52,956 nucleotides of DNA from Bizionia sp. (GTDB lineage: Bacteria > Bacteroidota > Bacteroidia > Flavobacteriales > Flavobacteriaceae), in assembly GCA_020631395.1 (NCBI GenBank), contig JAHDHI010000030.1:1-52956 (forward strand), written 5' to 3'. The position numbers were made by a program, and so were the translations under genes. How positions within the stretch are numbered: position 1 is the stretch's first letter; each line of letters begins with the position of its first letter. Below are positions 18,911-27,500 of this stretch, piece by piece. The notes under the pieces were generated by a model. It saw nothing but the letters and a program-made list of their open reading frames with translations, did no database searches and was not told the DNA's origin.

Positions 18911-18913
18911 GAC

Positions 18914-19816
18914 CTAAAATTTGATTTTTTGCTTTTGCTTTAAAGATTCCGATAGATGAGCGCCTTTTAAGATGGTAGGCAGCAAAAACCATTTTTTTGG
19001 TTTTATCAAGAATGTAAGACAATAATAGAATCGGATAAAGGCATATTTTACATAAGAATAATTCTTCTTTATCACATATATATGAGATAGAAAGCCTTCT
19101 TTGCTAATTTGTTTGGACATACCGGTGCTCACCCCTTGATAGTGTAAGATTTTCGCTTCTGGAACCAAAACACTTGTGAATCCCAATTGCCTCATACGGA
19201 AGCAAATATCCATTTCTTCAAAGTATAGGAAAATGTTGGTGTCAAAACCACCAACCTTGCCAAAGACGTCACTTCTAAAAAACATAAAGGCTCCGTTCAC
19301 AAAATTAACAGTGATGGGTTCCGTATGTTTCTTTTTACGTTTTGGGTGTTTCTTCGAGAAGTTTTTTTCTAGGAAACTGCGTCCAAAAACAAGTTTTCTA
19401 ATGCCTTTGTCATGGTCAAAGGAAATGACATGTTCATTGAATTCATCATAGTTTTGGGCGGAGGACACACCTACATTCGAATGCATTTCCATATAACGAT
19501 GCAAGATACCCAAACAATCGTTTTTAAGCATGGCATCGTTGTTTAAGAACAAAAGATATTTTGACTTTGCAAACTGGGCACCAAACATGTTACCACCTCC
19601 AAACCCCGTGTTTATGATGCTACGGTGCAAGGAGACATGATCTTCTTTTGGGAAATGTGTTTCCAAATGCTTGAAATCATCTGCTTCAGAATTGTTGTCC
19701 ACCACGATGATGTCGAATGACAAGTCGGTCGAAGTATGTTCCAATACAGATTGTACGCATTCCAAGGTGTATTTTGCAGTATTGTAATTAATGATAATTA
19801 CCGAGATATCTTTCAT
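18914..19816 (-). CDS. Glycosyltransferase family 2 (rhamnosyltransferase-like)
   Basis: 300 residues. GT-A start ISVIIINYNTAKYTLECVQS, nucleotide-binding DIIVVDNNSEADD, then NTGFGGGNMFGA and YLLFLNNDAML, in which NND replaces the DXD metal motif as in WbbL-type rhamnosyltransferases. GAFMFFRSDVFGKVGGFD and FFLYFEEMDICFRMRQLG-type blocks (catalytic Glu-Asp) are present. The C-terminus has one weakly hydrophobic stretch. It is a cytoplasmic, membrane-associated enzyme of surface-polysaccharide assembly. It is convergent with the GT4 gene upstream on the plus strand; the actual sugar is not predictable. Confidence 0.9.
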   Translation of the reverse strand: MKDISVIIINYNTAKYTLECVQSVLEHTSTDLSFDIIVVDNNSEADDFKHLETHFPKEDHVSLHRSIINTGFGGGNMFGAQFAKSKYLLFLNNDAMLKNDCLGILHRYMEMHSNVGVSSAQNYDEFNEHVISFDHDKGIRKLVFGRSFLEKNFSKKHPKRKKKHTEPITVNFVNGAFMFFRSDVFGKVGGFDTNIFLYFEEMDICFRMRQLGFTSVLVPEAKILHYQGVSTGMSKQISKEGFLSHIYVIKKNYSYVKYAFIRFYYCLTFLIKPKKWFLLPTILKGAHLSESLKQKQKIKF

Positions 19817-19851
19817 AAGGGCAAAACTAAATAAAATTAGTTAGGATTTAA

Positions 19852-19859
19852 TACATTTG
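19852..19859 (+). promoter_or_regulatory. Candidate -7 element TACATTTG
   Basis: TACATTTG fits TAnnTTTG and would give an ~80-nt leader before the ATG at 19943. No -33 TTG at the usual spacing was seen. Confidence 0.3.
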
Positions 19860-19942
19860 TTGATAATGAATATTAAAACCCTACCAGGCCAAGATCTAAA
19901 ATCAGGAAATGCTATCTAGCTAAAAAGAGTTTAAAGATTAAA

Positions 19943-20878
19943 ATGAAAATAACAATAATAGCACCTTTCGCTTTTGGATATACGTCACATATTGAAAAAG
20001 CCTTGAATGCTTCCAATGGAGTGGAAGCCTCCACCCTATATTTGGACAAACCAAGTTTCAAATATCGAAACCTAGGACACAAGATTCAGAATTTCGTGTC
20101 CAAGTTATTCGGAAAGAATTTGAAGAAGACCTTTGTTTTCGATAGGATAAAAAAGGAGATGCAGACCATTGGAAAGCAAGATGCCATTTTTATCATACGG
20201 CCAGACATGTTAGATGATGGGACGTTACGTTTTTTGAGGAAGTTCACTCCAAATTTCATAGCGTATTACTATGATAGTACACGCCGATTTCCTAGAAAAT
20301 TGGACATCGTAAACCATTTCGATACCATATACAGTTACGATAAGCAAGACATAAAGGATAATGGATTCAAGTTTTTGACGAATTACATTTTTTCTGAAAA
20401 CAGTTCTAAGGATTACGATTGTCAATTTTTCAACATTTCCACAAACGACCATAGGTTTCCATTGATTGAAAATTTGGCGAAGTACCTGAAAGAGAAGCAA
20501 TGGACCTATAACATAAAAGTGTTCAATGGCAGCCCCATGGAAGCAAATCACGTGGAGATAATAAACGTTCATCAATCCATCAAGGAAGTAGAAAAGATGA
20601 TTTTGAAATCCAAGATTATCGTAGAGATACAGCGCAACGATCAAGTAGGGTTGTCTTTTAGGATATTCGAGGCTCTAGGTTACCGAAAAAAGCTGATAAC
20701 GACGAATACGGATGTGGTGAATTATGATTTTTACAATCCTCAAAACATATTGGTGATAGATGAGAACGATATCGAAATCCCGGAACATTTTGTAACTTCT
20801 CCCTATGTGGAGATAGAAGATTCCATTTTGGACAAATATCGTATAGAGAATTGGGTGAAGCCTATTTTTGAATTATAG
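19943..20878 (+). CDS. Probable glycosyltransferase of unrecognised family (CgeB-like architecture)
   Basis: 311 residues. It starts MKITIIAPFAFGYTSHIEKAL, a GT-B-like first strand. The central DAIFIIRPDMLDDGTL and FIAYYYDSTRR blocks, then LVGLSFRIFEALGYRKKLITTN (approximately residues 230-252), resemble the C-terminal domain of CgeB/Glyco_trans_1_2 proteins, in which RxFEaLg.g.. lines the nucleotide-sugar site. There is no signal peptide or membrane helix. It sits among LOS/capsule glycosyltransferases, and its 3' end overlaps by 6 bp the 3' end of the convergent GT4 gene. The family call is tentative; a glycan-assembly role is inferred from context and fold. Confidence 0.72.
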   Translation: MKITIIAPFAFGYTSHIEKALNASNGVEASTLYLDKPSFKYRNLGHKIQNFVSKLFGKNLKKTFVFDRIKKEMQTIGKQDAIFIIRPDMLDDGTLRFLRKFTPNFIAYYYDSTRRFPRKLDIVNHFDTIYSYDKQDIKDNGFKFLTNYIFSENSSKDYDCQFFNISTNDHRFPLIENLAKYLKEKQWTYNIKVFNGSPMEANHVEIINVHQSIKEVEKMILKSKIIVEIQRNDQVGLSFRIFEALGYRKKLITTNTDVVNYDFYNPQNILVIDENDIEIPEHFVTSPYVEIEDSILDKYRIENWVKPIFEL

Positions 20879-21940
20879 CAAACTTCGATACACCTTTGCA
20901 TATTCCAAAGCAGCAGTGTCCCAATTGAAACTTAGAGCACGTTCGACATATGCTTTTTCATATTGGGCTTTATTTGTTTCGTAGATGTGCATTCCCTTTT
21001 CGAATACATCTCGCATGTGTTCTGGGTCGAAATGATCCCAATAGAAGGCATGTTCTCCACCAATTTCTGGAAGAGAAGTCAAATTGGACAAGAATACAGG
21101 TTTACCAAAACGCATGGCCTCGATGGGAGGAATGCCAAAGCCTTCCAATAGAGACGGAAACACGAAGGCAGTACAATTCTTAAGATAATGTTGTTTCTCT
21201 ATTGCATTTATGGTTCCTAATATGTGTACACGATTTTCCGTCTTTGTCTTTACTATTGTTTTTGCCAATGTGTCTTTTGCATAATTGCTAGTGTGGTTTC
21301 CTGCAAGAATCAAATCGTAATCCGGCAACAATTCCAGTAGTTCCACCAATGTGTGCACATTCTTACGCTCGTTCAATGCGCCAATGAAAAACAAGTACGG
21401 CCTGTTGGTTTGCGTTTTCACGGGATAAGTTTCCGTGTCCAAAAGTACACGGATGGGGTTTCCGTTGTAAATGACATGCTCGGGAACATCGGGAACATCG
21501 AAATACTTGTGTGTAGACGCTTTTGCATACTCGGAAATGTAGGTGATTGCACTGCTTCTATTTAATTTCTCAATGAAACGACGGTTGGTTGCATGGTTCA
21601 AGTCACTGGAAACTTCATCTATGAAATTGACATCATGAACGGTCAAGACATAAGGAATATCATAATATGGTTCAATTTTTATGTTTTGATTCATAGAATG
21701 CCAAACATCGTATTTTTTCCTAATGCGAAACAAAGGTTGCCTGGAAATGGATTTGTAGGTCTTGTATTTGAAATAGTTTTCAAACTCTTTTTTCAAAGGC
21801 ATCGTGTCTTTGGCATGCAACGTCATTTCAAAATCGGAAACATTTGCATTGTACAGCCCTTTGATTAAATGATAATTGAATTGACCAAAGCCATTGTTCG
21901 GGTTTTTTATGTTATGAGATTCAAGAAATACCTGTTTCAT
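20873..21940 (-). CDS. Glycosyltransferase family 4
   Basis: 355 residues. The N-terminal GFGQFNYHLIKGL acceptor loop, the interdomain segment PYLFFIGALNERKNVHTLVE and the donor block FPSLLEGFGIPPIEAMRFGKPVF (E-x7-E, near residues 275-295) are all canonical GT4. LTVHDVNFIDE and VIYNGNPI also match. It is a retaining GT-B enzyme using a nucleotide sugar at the cytoplasmic face of the inner membrane, likely for LOS core or capsule. It is transcribed in the same direction as the GT2 gene at 22025, 84 bp downstream of it. Its last codons overlap the convergent gene at 19943. Confidence 0.92.
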   Translation of the reverse strand: MKQVFLESHNIKNPNNGFGQFNYHLIKGLYNANVSDFEMTLHAKDTMPLKKEFENYFKYKTYKSISRQPLFRIRKKYDVWHSMNQNIKIEPYYDIPYVLTVHDVNFIDEVSSDLNHATNRRFIEKLNRSSAITYISEYAKASTHKYFDVPDVPEHVIYNGNPIRVLLDTETYPVKTQTNRPYLFFIGALNERKNVHTLVELLELLPDYDLILAGNHTSNYAKDTLAKTIVKTKTENRVHILGTINAIEKQHYLKNCTAFVFPSLLEGFGIPPIEAMRFGKPVFLSNLTSLPEIGGEHAFYWDHFDPEHMRDVFEKGMHIYETNKAQYEKAYVERALSFNWDTAALEYAKVYRSLL

Positions 21941-22024
21941 CTGTAATACTTATTGTTTTTCAAAGGTCAGATGTTGTTCGCAATCAATTATTTTTCTGAA
22001 TGCCTTTTGATTTGCTTGTTTCAT

Positions 22025-22771
22025 CTAGTCTATTTTTCTATACATGGCCCAAAGCTGAATGTATCTTTTGTATACGGAAAAAGCATGTACATATGAAATG
22101 ATAAAACCTTCTTTTCCATCTAAAATTGCCAATCGCAAAAAATATTGATGCATGAAACGATACCAGGGTCTGAATAGAAAATGATAAAGGTTTGGTCGAA
22201 CGTTCCTCTTGTACAAGGCTTCCGCTTGCAACTTGCTGTACAAACTCAATTTTTCGTTGTAATTGTCGAATGTCTTGTAGGTATGGTGATCCGCAGCGTG
22301 TTTCAACAAGCCGATTTTTTCATTGGTTTCAATGGCTTCATGTACTGGTTTTCCATTGTATTTGCAATAATTCTTGTTGAATAGGCGTACAGAAACATCA
22401 GTTTGAAAACCACTGTACTTTATCCGTTTTCCCATAAAGTGAAAATTACGTTTCACCCTATAGGCCTTCAATGGGTTTTCGGAATTTACTGTAGATACTA
22501 TTTCTTCAGCCAATGCATTGGGAACGCTTTCATCCAAATCGAAGAATACGATCCAATCGTGGGTAGCTTGTGAGATGGCAAAGTTCTTTTGTTTCGAAAA
22601 GTTTTCGAAAGGATGTTGTATCACTTTTACATCGTGATTTTTGGCCAACTCGACAGTTTTGTCCGTACTGAAAGAATCCACTATGATGATCTCATCTGCA
22701 AATGACAGGCTCTTTATATAGCTTTCAATGTGTATTTCTTCGTTGTAGGTTATGGCAACGGCACTAATCAT
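22025..22771 (-). CDS. Glycosyltransferase family 2 (LOS core, KdtX/WaaE-like)
   Basis: 248 residues. ISAVAITYNEEIHIESYIKS, DEIIIVDSFSTDKT and WIVFFDLDESVP (the DXD equivalent is DLDE) followed by YRVKRNFHFMGKRIKYSG are features of the WaaE/KdtX-type LPS core glucosyltransferase group. The C-terminal part (FLFRPWYRFMHQYFLR, DGKEGFIISYVHAFSVYKRY) is an amphipathic membrane-association region typical of that group. A paralogue of similar length lies at 28567-29304 and a decayed third copy's end at 24290-24412. It is divergent from the polysaccharide deacetylase. Confidence 0.9.
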   Translation of the reverse strand: MISAVAITYNEEIHIESYIKSLSFADEIIIVDSFSTDKTVELAKNHDVKVIQHPFENFSKQKNFAISQATHDWIVFFDLDESVPNALAEEIVSTVNSENPLKAYRVKRNFHFMGKRIKYSGFQTDVSVRLFNKNYCKYNGKPVHEAIETNEKIGLLKHAADHHTYKTFDNYNEKLSLYSKLQAEALYKRNVRPNLYHFLFRPWYRFMHQYFLRLAILDGKEGFIISYVHAFSVYKRYIQLWAMYRKID

Positions 22772-22790
22772 CTATGGAAATCGGTTTTAA

Positions 22791-22822
22791 TTGAATATAT
22801 TAAGATTCACTTGCTATATTTG
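22791..22822 (+). promoter_or_regulatory. Candidate Bacteroidota promoter (TTG, 21 bp, TATATTTG)
   Basis: TTG at 22791-22793 and TATATTTG at 22815-22822 match the -33/-7 consensus with near-standard spacing. It precedes the deacetylase gene by about 100 bp and lies just outside the start of the divergent GT2 gene. Confidence 0.5.
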
Positions 22823-22922
22823 TGTCAAAAGTAATGAAACTCATTTAAAAAATGAGCATAATAAACATAGATGTCAGGTTGGACATAGTCGAAATCTGAA
22901 TGACACACTAATAAATTAGACA

Positions 22923-23642
22923 ATGGCCAAGCTTCCCGTTTTAATGTATCATAGCGTAAGTGAGAAAGCAAGCAATAGCAAAGGACTTACCATTTCCACG
23001 GAAAGGCTTGAAGAGCAATTTCGATTTTTAAAGGAAAATGGATACACTTCATTGCATTTTAGAGATTTGCAATCCTTCAAGTCTTCAAAGGATTTTCCGG
23101 ACAAGGCGGTGATCATTACTTTTGACGATGTTTATGTGAATCAGTTGAAATATGCCTATCCTTTGTTGCAACAATATGAATTGAAAGCTAGTTTTTACAT
23201 CCCTTTTCAATATGTCGGAGGTGTAGATGATTGGAATGAGGGAAAGGAACCCATTATGGATGTATCCCAGTTGAGGTCTTTGAATCCGAAAATCATAGAA
23301 TTGGGCTTGCATTCCTTTGCACATAATCGTTACAATGAAATGTCCGTAGAAGAGATACAAGAGGATTTCGATAAATGCAAATCGTTCATCATGGAAAACG
23401 ATTTGGAAATCCACAACACATTGGCATACCCTTATGGCAAATACCCAAGAAAAGGAGAGGAGCAACTTGCTTTTTTCAATGTATTGAATGAAAACACCAT
23501 AGCCTATGGTTTGCGAATAGGAAACAGGGTAAATAAATTTCCTTTTAAAAACAATTACGAAGTACAACGTATCGATGTAAAGGGAGAGTATGACCTAACT
23601 GCTTTCAAGAAGAAGTTGAAACGGGGTAAGTCGTTATTCTAA
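22923..23642 (+). CDS. Polysaccharide deacetylase family protein (NodB-like)
   Basis: 239 residues. Motif 1 is VIITFDDVYVN (near residue 62), keeping the catalytic-base/metal Asp pair but with Val where most NodB proteins have Gly. Motif 2 is LGLHSFAHNRY (~124), the H-S-x-x-H metal ligand pair. AYPYGKYPRKGE (~165-176) supplies the later active-site Arg/Pro region. MYHSVSEKASN near the start is typical of this deacetylase branch. There is no signal peptide, so it acts in the cytoplasm or at the membrane face, presumably on a lipid-linked or LOS sugar given the glycosyltransferase neighbours. Substrate unknown. Confidence 0.88.
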   Translation: MAKLPVLMYHSVSEKASNSKGLTISTERLEEQFRFLKENGYTSLHFRDLQSFKSSKDFPDKAVIITFDDVYVNQLKYAYPLLQQYELKASFYIPFQYVGGVDDWNEGKEPIMDVSQLRSLNPKIIELGLHSFAHNRYNEMSVEEIQEDFDKCKSFIMENDLEIHNTLAYPYGKYPRKGEEQLAFFNVLNENTIAYGLRIGNRVNKFPFKNNYEVQRIDVKGEYDLTAFKKKLKRGKSLF

Positions 23643-23660
23643 TATTTCCAATTCCAATTT

Positions 23661-23712
23661 AAAATAGATATGAATTTCCCTAGCGAAATGCCAAGAGGGC
23701 GGTATCTATTTT
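23661..23712. terminator. Inverted repeat between convergent genes
   Basis: AAAATAGATA (23661-23670) is perfectly complementary to TATCTATTTT (23703-23712) with a 32-nt loop. It lies between the convergent deacetylase and membrane-protein genes, so a bidirectional terminator role is plausible. Confidence 0.4.
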
Positions 23713-23789
23713 TATAGGGTTCACGGAAAAGGTGTCTTGCAATGCGTTAAATGATATGCTGTATAGGATTTTATGTTATTAAAAAGAGG

Positions 23790-24236
23790 CTATTTAATGT
23801 TCGACTTTTCATCCAACAAAGCCAAGAATTCGACTAGAGGAACATTATTGCTGTTGGATTTCTTTAGCAACATTTTAAAAATGGAAAGATAGCTCAAGCC
23901 TCCAAGTTGCGTAAGATGATATTTACCTAACAAACCATTGGATTCTGTAATGAAAACGTAGTAGATGTTTTGATTGATGTCAAACGACTTAAATCCTTTT
24001 ATGGATTCGTAGTCGAATTTTTTGTTGTTGAAATAGATGTGATTTTTTGTATACTCTACTTTTTTCAATGAGATCAACAATAAAGAGAATAATATGGTAA
24101 GGCACCATGCGAAACCATCCCAAAAACGATTAAGATTCCCATATTTGGTTATTAGATAGGAGAAAAGAATCAAGAAACAAGGCAAGACGTATTTTTTGAA
24201 TTTGATGTTTGAAGATACTCGTACTCTCTTTTTCAT
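23790..24236 (-). CDS. Small membrane protein of unknown function
   Basis: 148 residues. A basic N-terminus (MKKRVRVSSNIKFKK) precedes two hydrophobic helices (~16-30 and ~42-58) joined by a short polar loop (KYGNLNRFWDG). The rest, with short alternating beta-like segments (VEYTKNHIYFNNKKFDYESI, then GFKSFDINQNIYYVFITES), resembles the cytoplasmic PH-like domain found in small bacterial two-helix membrane proteins. It is AT-rich and isolated: convergent with the deacetylase, and the decayed glycosyltransferase fragment lies directly upstream. No function can be assigned. Confidence 0.65.
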   Translation of the reverse strand: MKKRVRVSSNIKFKKYVLPCFLILFSYLITKYGNLNRFWDGFAWCLTILFSLLLISLKKVEYTKNHIYFNNKKFDYESIKGFKSFDINQNIYYVFITESNGLLGKYHLTQLGGLSYLSIFKMLLKKSNSNNVPLVEFLALLDEKSNIK

Positions 24237-24289
24237 TTTATGTTAATGGTATCTGTTGATATGTAGCTGAAAGATGTTTTAAGTTACAT

Positions 24290-24412
24290 ACTTGCTATGG
24301 AAAAACAAAAAATAACAATTATTTTATTTTCCGTAGCAACAACAACAATCTCATATAGCGAAAATACACCATGGCCATTTAAGTTGGCAACAGGCGAGCT
24401 CTGGAGGTGTCC
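24290..24412 (-). pseudogene. Relic of a GT2 glycosyltransferase 3' end
   Basis: This stretch aligns without large gaps to the 3' end of the intact GT2 gene at 28567-29304 and about 30 bp beyond its stop. Shared blocks include AATTATTTTAT around the stop (TTA at 24319-24321 versus 28567-28569), GCAACAACA, AAAATACACCAT and GTTGGCAAC/GGTGGCAAC. Read on the minus strand it still gives YFRYMRLLLLLRKIK then stop, against VFSRYVKLMLLQRGIK in the intact protein, but the reading frame is broken further in (small indels, TAA). Similarity fades beyond about 24412. It is a decayed partial duplicate. The rest of the 24237-24573 gap holds a 19-bp direct repeat and a 16-bp palindrome. Confidence 0.7.
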
Positions 24413-24560
24413 ATAACGTATAACATGATTGTTTAAAAGAGATTAAACCTTACAAAGAAACTTAAGTAGTTTATGAAAAAACATAAAAATAAAACCATAC
24501 TAGTACGTACTAGTTGTTTTTTATATATATATTCAGGGGCGAAAACAAAAAATAACAATT
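24302..24560 (+). repeat. 19-bp direct repeat pair
   Basis: AAAACAAAAAATAACAATT occurs exactly at 24302-24320, inside the relic glycosyltransferase tail, and at 24542-24560, 13 bp before the ATG of the M43 protease gene. The copies are 240 bp apart. Low complexity weakens the significance, but the flanks also match (GGAAA/GCGAAA before, TTA/TTTA after). Confidence 0.55.
24499..24514. promoter_or_regulatory. Perfect 16-bp palindrome upstream of the M43 protease gene
   Basis: ACTAGTACGTACTAGT is a perfect palindrome 59 bp before the ATG at 24574, and the flanks AAAACCAT and TGTTTT extend it imperfectly. It has the form of a homodimeric regulator operator. No matching regulator gene is identifiable nearby. 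Confidence 0.45.
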
Positions 24561-24573
24561 TAATAACAAAACA

Positions 24574-27500
24574 ATGAATGTCAAAACCCCTTTTTTAATC
24601 CTTATTTCACTGTGCTTTACTTTCAGCTTCTATGGTCAAGAAACAGTTGGCTGTGGAACAAAGTTATCAGTAGATGAGGAAGCTTCTTTTAGACAGGCAA
24701 TGTCTAAGATGCAAACCCAAAAGCAATTTGCTGGAAATAAAACCTCGCCTCCAGCCTTTTACAAGATACCAGTGGTATTTCATATTCTTCACAATGGAGA
24801 ACCAGAAGTGATTGAAGTAAGCAAAGAGGATATGAAATGTCGTATAGATGACGTAATGTTGGTCGTTAACGGAGATTTTAATGGAACATTTCCTGGATAT
24901 GATGCCACGGATCCAAGATTTGATGATATTAAAGATAAAATGAACATTGAATTTGTCTTGGCTACAGAAGATCCAGATGGCAACTTGATGGAAGTTCCCG
25001 GAATGGACTGGCAAGCTGACAATGATTTGGTGGAGTATGGATACGACGAACGAATCTATGATAACATGTGGTGGGGAAAGAATGGCAAATATTATTTGGA
25101 CATATCCATTGTTCACCATCCAAATGTAGTTGGCCAATGGAATGGATCTGGACATGCTTTTTTACCTATTCAAGATGTAATACCTCATATAACTTTCAAT
25201 TGGAGATACATAGGAAGAACTTGTGGGTCGCTATCTGCCAACAATCCTGGTTTTGAAAAGGTAATGACCCATGAATTTGGACATTATTTTGGCTTGAGGC
25301 ATACTTTTCAGGATGGATGTGATACTACAAATGATGGTATGGATGATACACCTCCAACAAATGGAACGGAAGGATGTGTGCGTGACGTGCTAAATGATTG
25401 TGGTGTATTCCCAAATTTGGAAAATCACATGGATTACAATACCAGCTGTCAAAATATGTATACGAAGGATCAAGTAGCTGCAATGACTTATTGGTTAGAA
25501 GATACTTCGGAAGCATTTTATCCAAGGAGTTTGTTGTGGAGTCAACAGAATCTTGAAGATACAGGAGTTGTGGCTTCAGTTCCAGTAGCAAAGTTAAAAA
25601 ACGATTTGAGTGCAATTTGTAGTGGGGAATCAGTGACGTTCAAGGATATCTCCACTGGATTTCCAGACTCTAGAATCTGGACTTTCGAAGGAGGTAGTCC
25701 TTCCAGTTCAACAGATGTCAGTCCAACCGTTCAATATGATACCCCTGGAAGGTATAAAGTAACTTTGGAGGTTACAAATGCTTTAGGGCAAAACACTTTG
25801 GAGAAGGTCGAATACATTCATGTCGATCAGCGTGAGTCCATAGCAGTCTTTGAGGGTTTTGAAGGAGCCTTTCCACCTCATGGTTGGGATATCTTCAATC
25901 CAGATCAAGAAATAGCTTGGGCAAAACGAAGTGATGTAGGCCATGGAGATAATTCAAGCATGGTAATGAACAATGCAAACAACAATGTGCTTGGTGAAGA
26001 AGATTATATCAGATTGCCCTATTATGATTTTTCCTCAGGAAGCAATGGTGAAATGTATTTTGATTTGGCTTATACCAAGTTTGATGACAATAGCCCAGAT
26101 GTATTGAAAGTACAAGTTTCTACGGATTGTGGAGCAACTTGGAGCGATGTGTATTCCAAAACGCATACAGAACTTGAAACAACGGAAGTCATCACCAGTT
26201 TATCCAACGATTGGATCCCTTCGGAAGATGAACATTGGAGAAAGGAAATAGTGGATTTGAGTGCTTATGATGGCTCCCCCAATGTATCTATACGTTTTTT
26301 CAATACTTCCGGATATGGTACTAGAATCTGGATCGATAACGTTAATATAGCAATAGAGAACAACATAGCTCCAGTTTCAGATTTTTATTCAGCACAGAGA
26401 ACTACGGTATGTAACAGTCTTGATGTGACCTTTGAGGATGTCTCGACCGGTAACCCGACGTCTTGGTCATGGACTTTTTCTGGAGGAACGCCTTCCTCAT
26501 CAACAGAACAAAACCCTCCAGTGATTACGTATAGTGCACAAGGTTCTTACGAAGTAACATTGACGACTGGCAATGCCAATGGAACCAATATGGTGACAAA
26601 GAGCAATTACATTACGATTGTGACGCCAGATGGGACTTCTTTCACGGAAGATTTTGTTGGAACCTTTCCCCCAACTGGATGGGAAGTTTTCAATCCAGAC
26701 AATGGATTGGGATGGGAAAAACGAATAGATGCAGGAAACGGAGATAGCTCTTGCATGATCATGAACAATGCAGACAATGATACTGTGGGAGAGAAAGACG
26801 AGATAACTTTGCAGCCTTTGGATCTATCTGTTGGAGAGACCAATTTTTCTTTTGATGTCGCCTATACTAAATTTGACAATGACAGCCCAGACGTACTCAA
26901 AGTTTTGGCTTCCATAGATTGTGGTGTTAATTGGACGGAATTGTATTCCAAAACGCATACGGAATTGGAGACCTTTGGTCCAGCTGACAATCCTAATAGT
27001 TGGATTCCAACTGAAGCATCACATTGGAGAACAGAGCAAATATTGATGGCTGAATTTATTGGAGAGTCCAATGTTTTGATTAAATTCGAGAATACATCCG
27101 GATACGGAACCAGAATTTGGATTGACAACATAAATTTCACTTTAGACAGTCAAGAGGCACCATTGTCCAATTTTGCTATGGATGCAGACAGGGTATGTAG
27201 TGACATTCCGGTAACATTTACGGATCTTTCCACAGGAAGTCCAACTTCATGGTTGTGGACATTCACAGGAGGTACCCCGGAGACATCAACTGATCAGAAT
27301 CCAGTTGTCGTTTACGATACTTCAGGAACATATGATGTGCAGTTGGTTGCAACGAATGCCTATGGTATGGGAACTACCATTGTCAGGAATGATTTCATTA
27401 CCATTGGAGAAAAGGCCACTTTGCCACTTGTTGAAGATTTTGCAGGAGATTTTCCTATTGAAGGATGGGAAGTCATCAATCCGGATGGAGATGCAATTTT

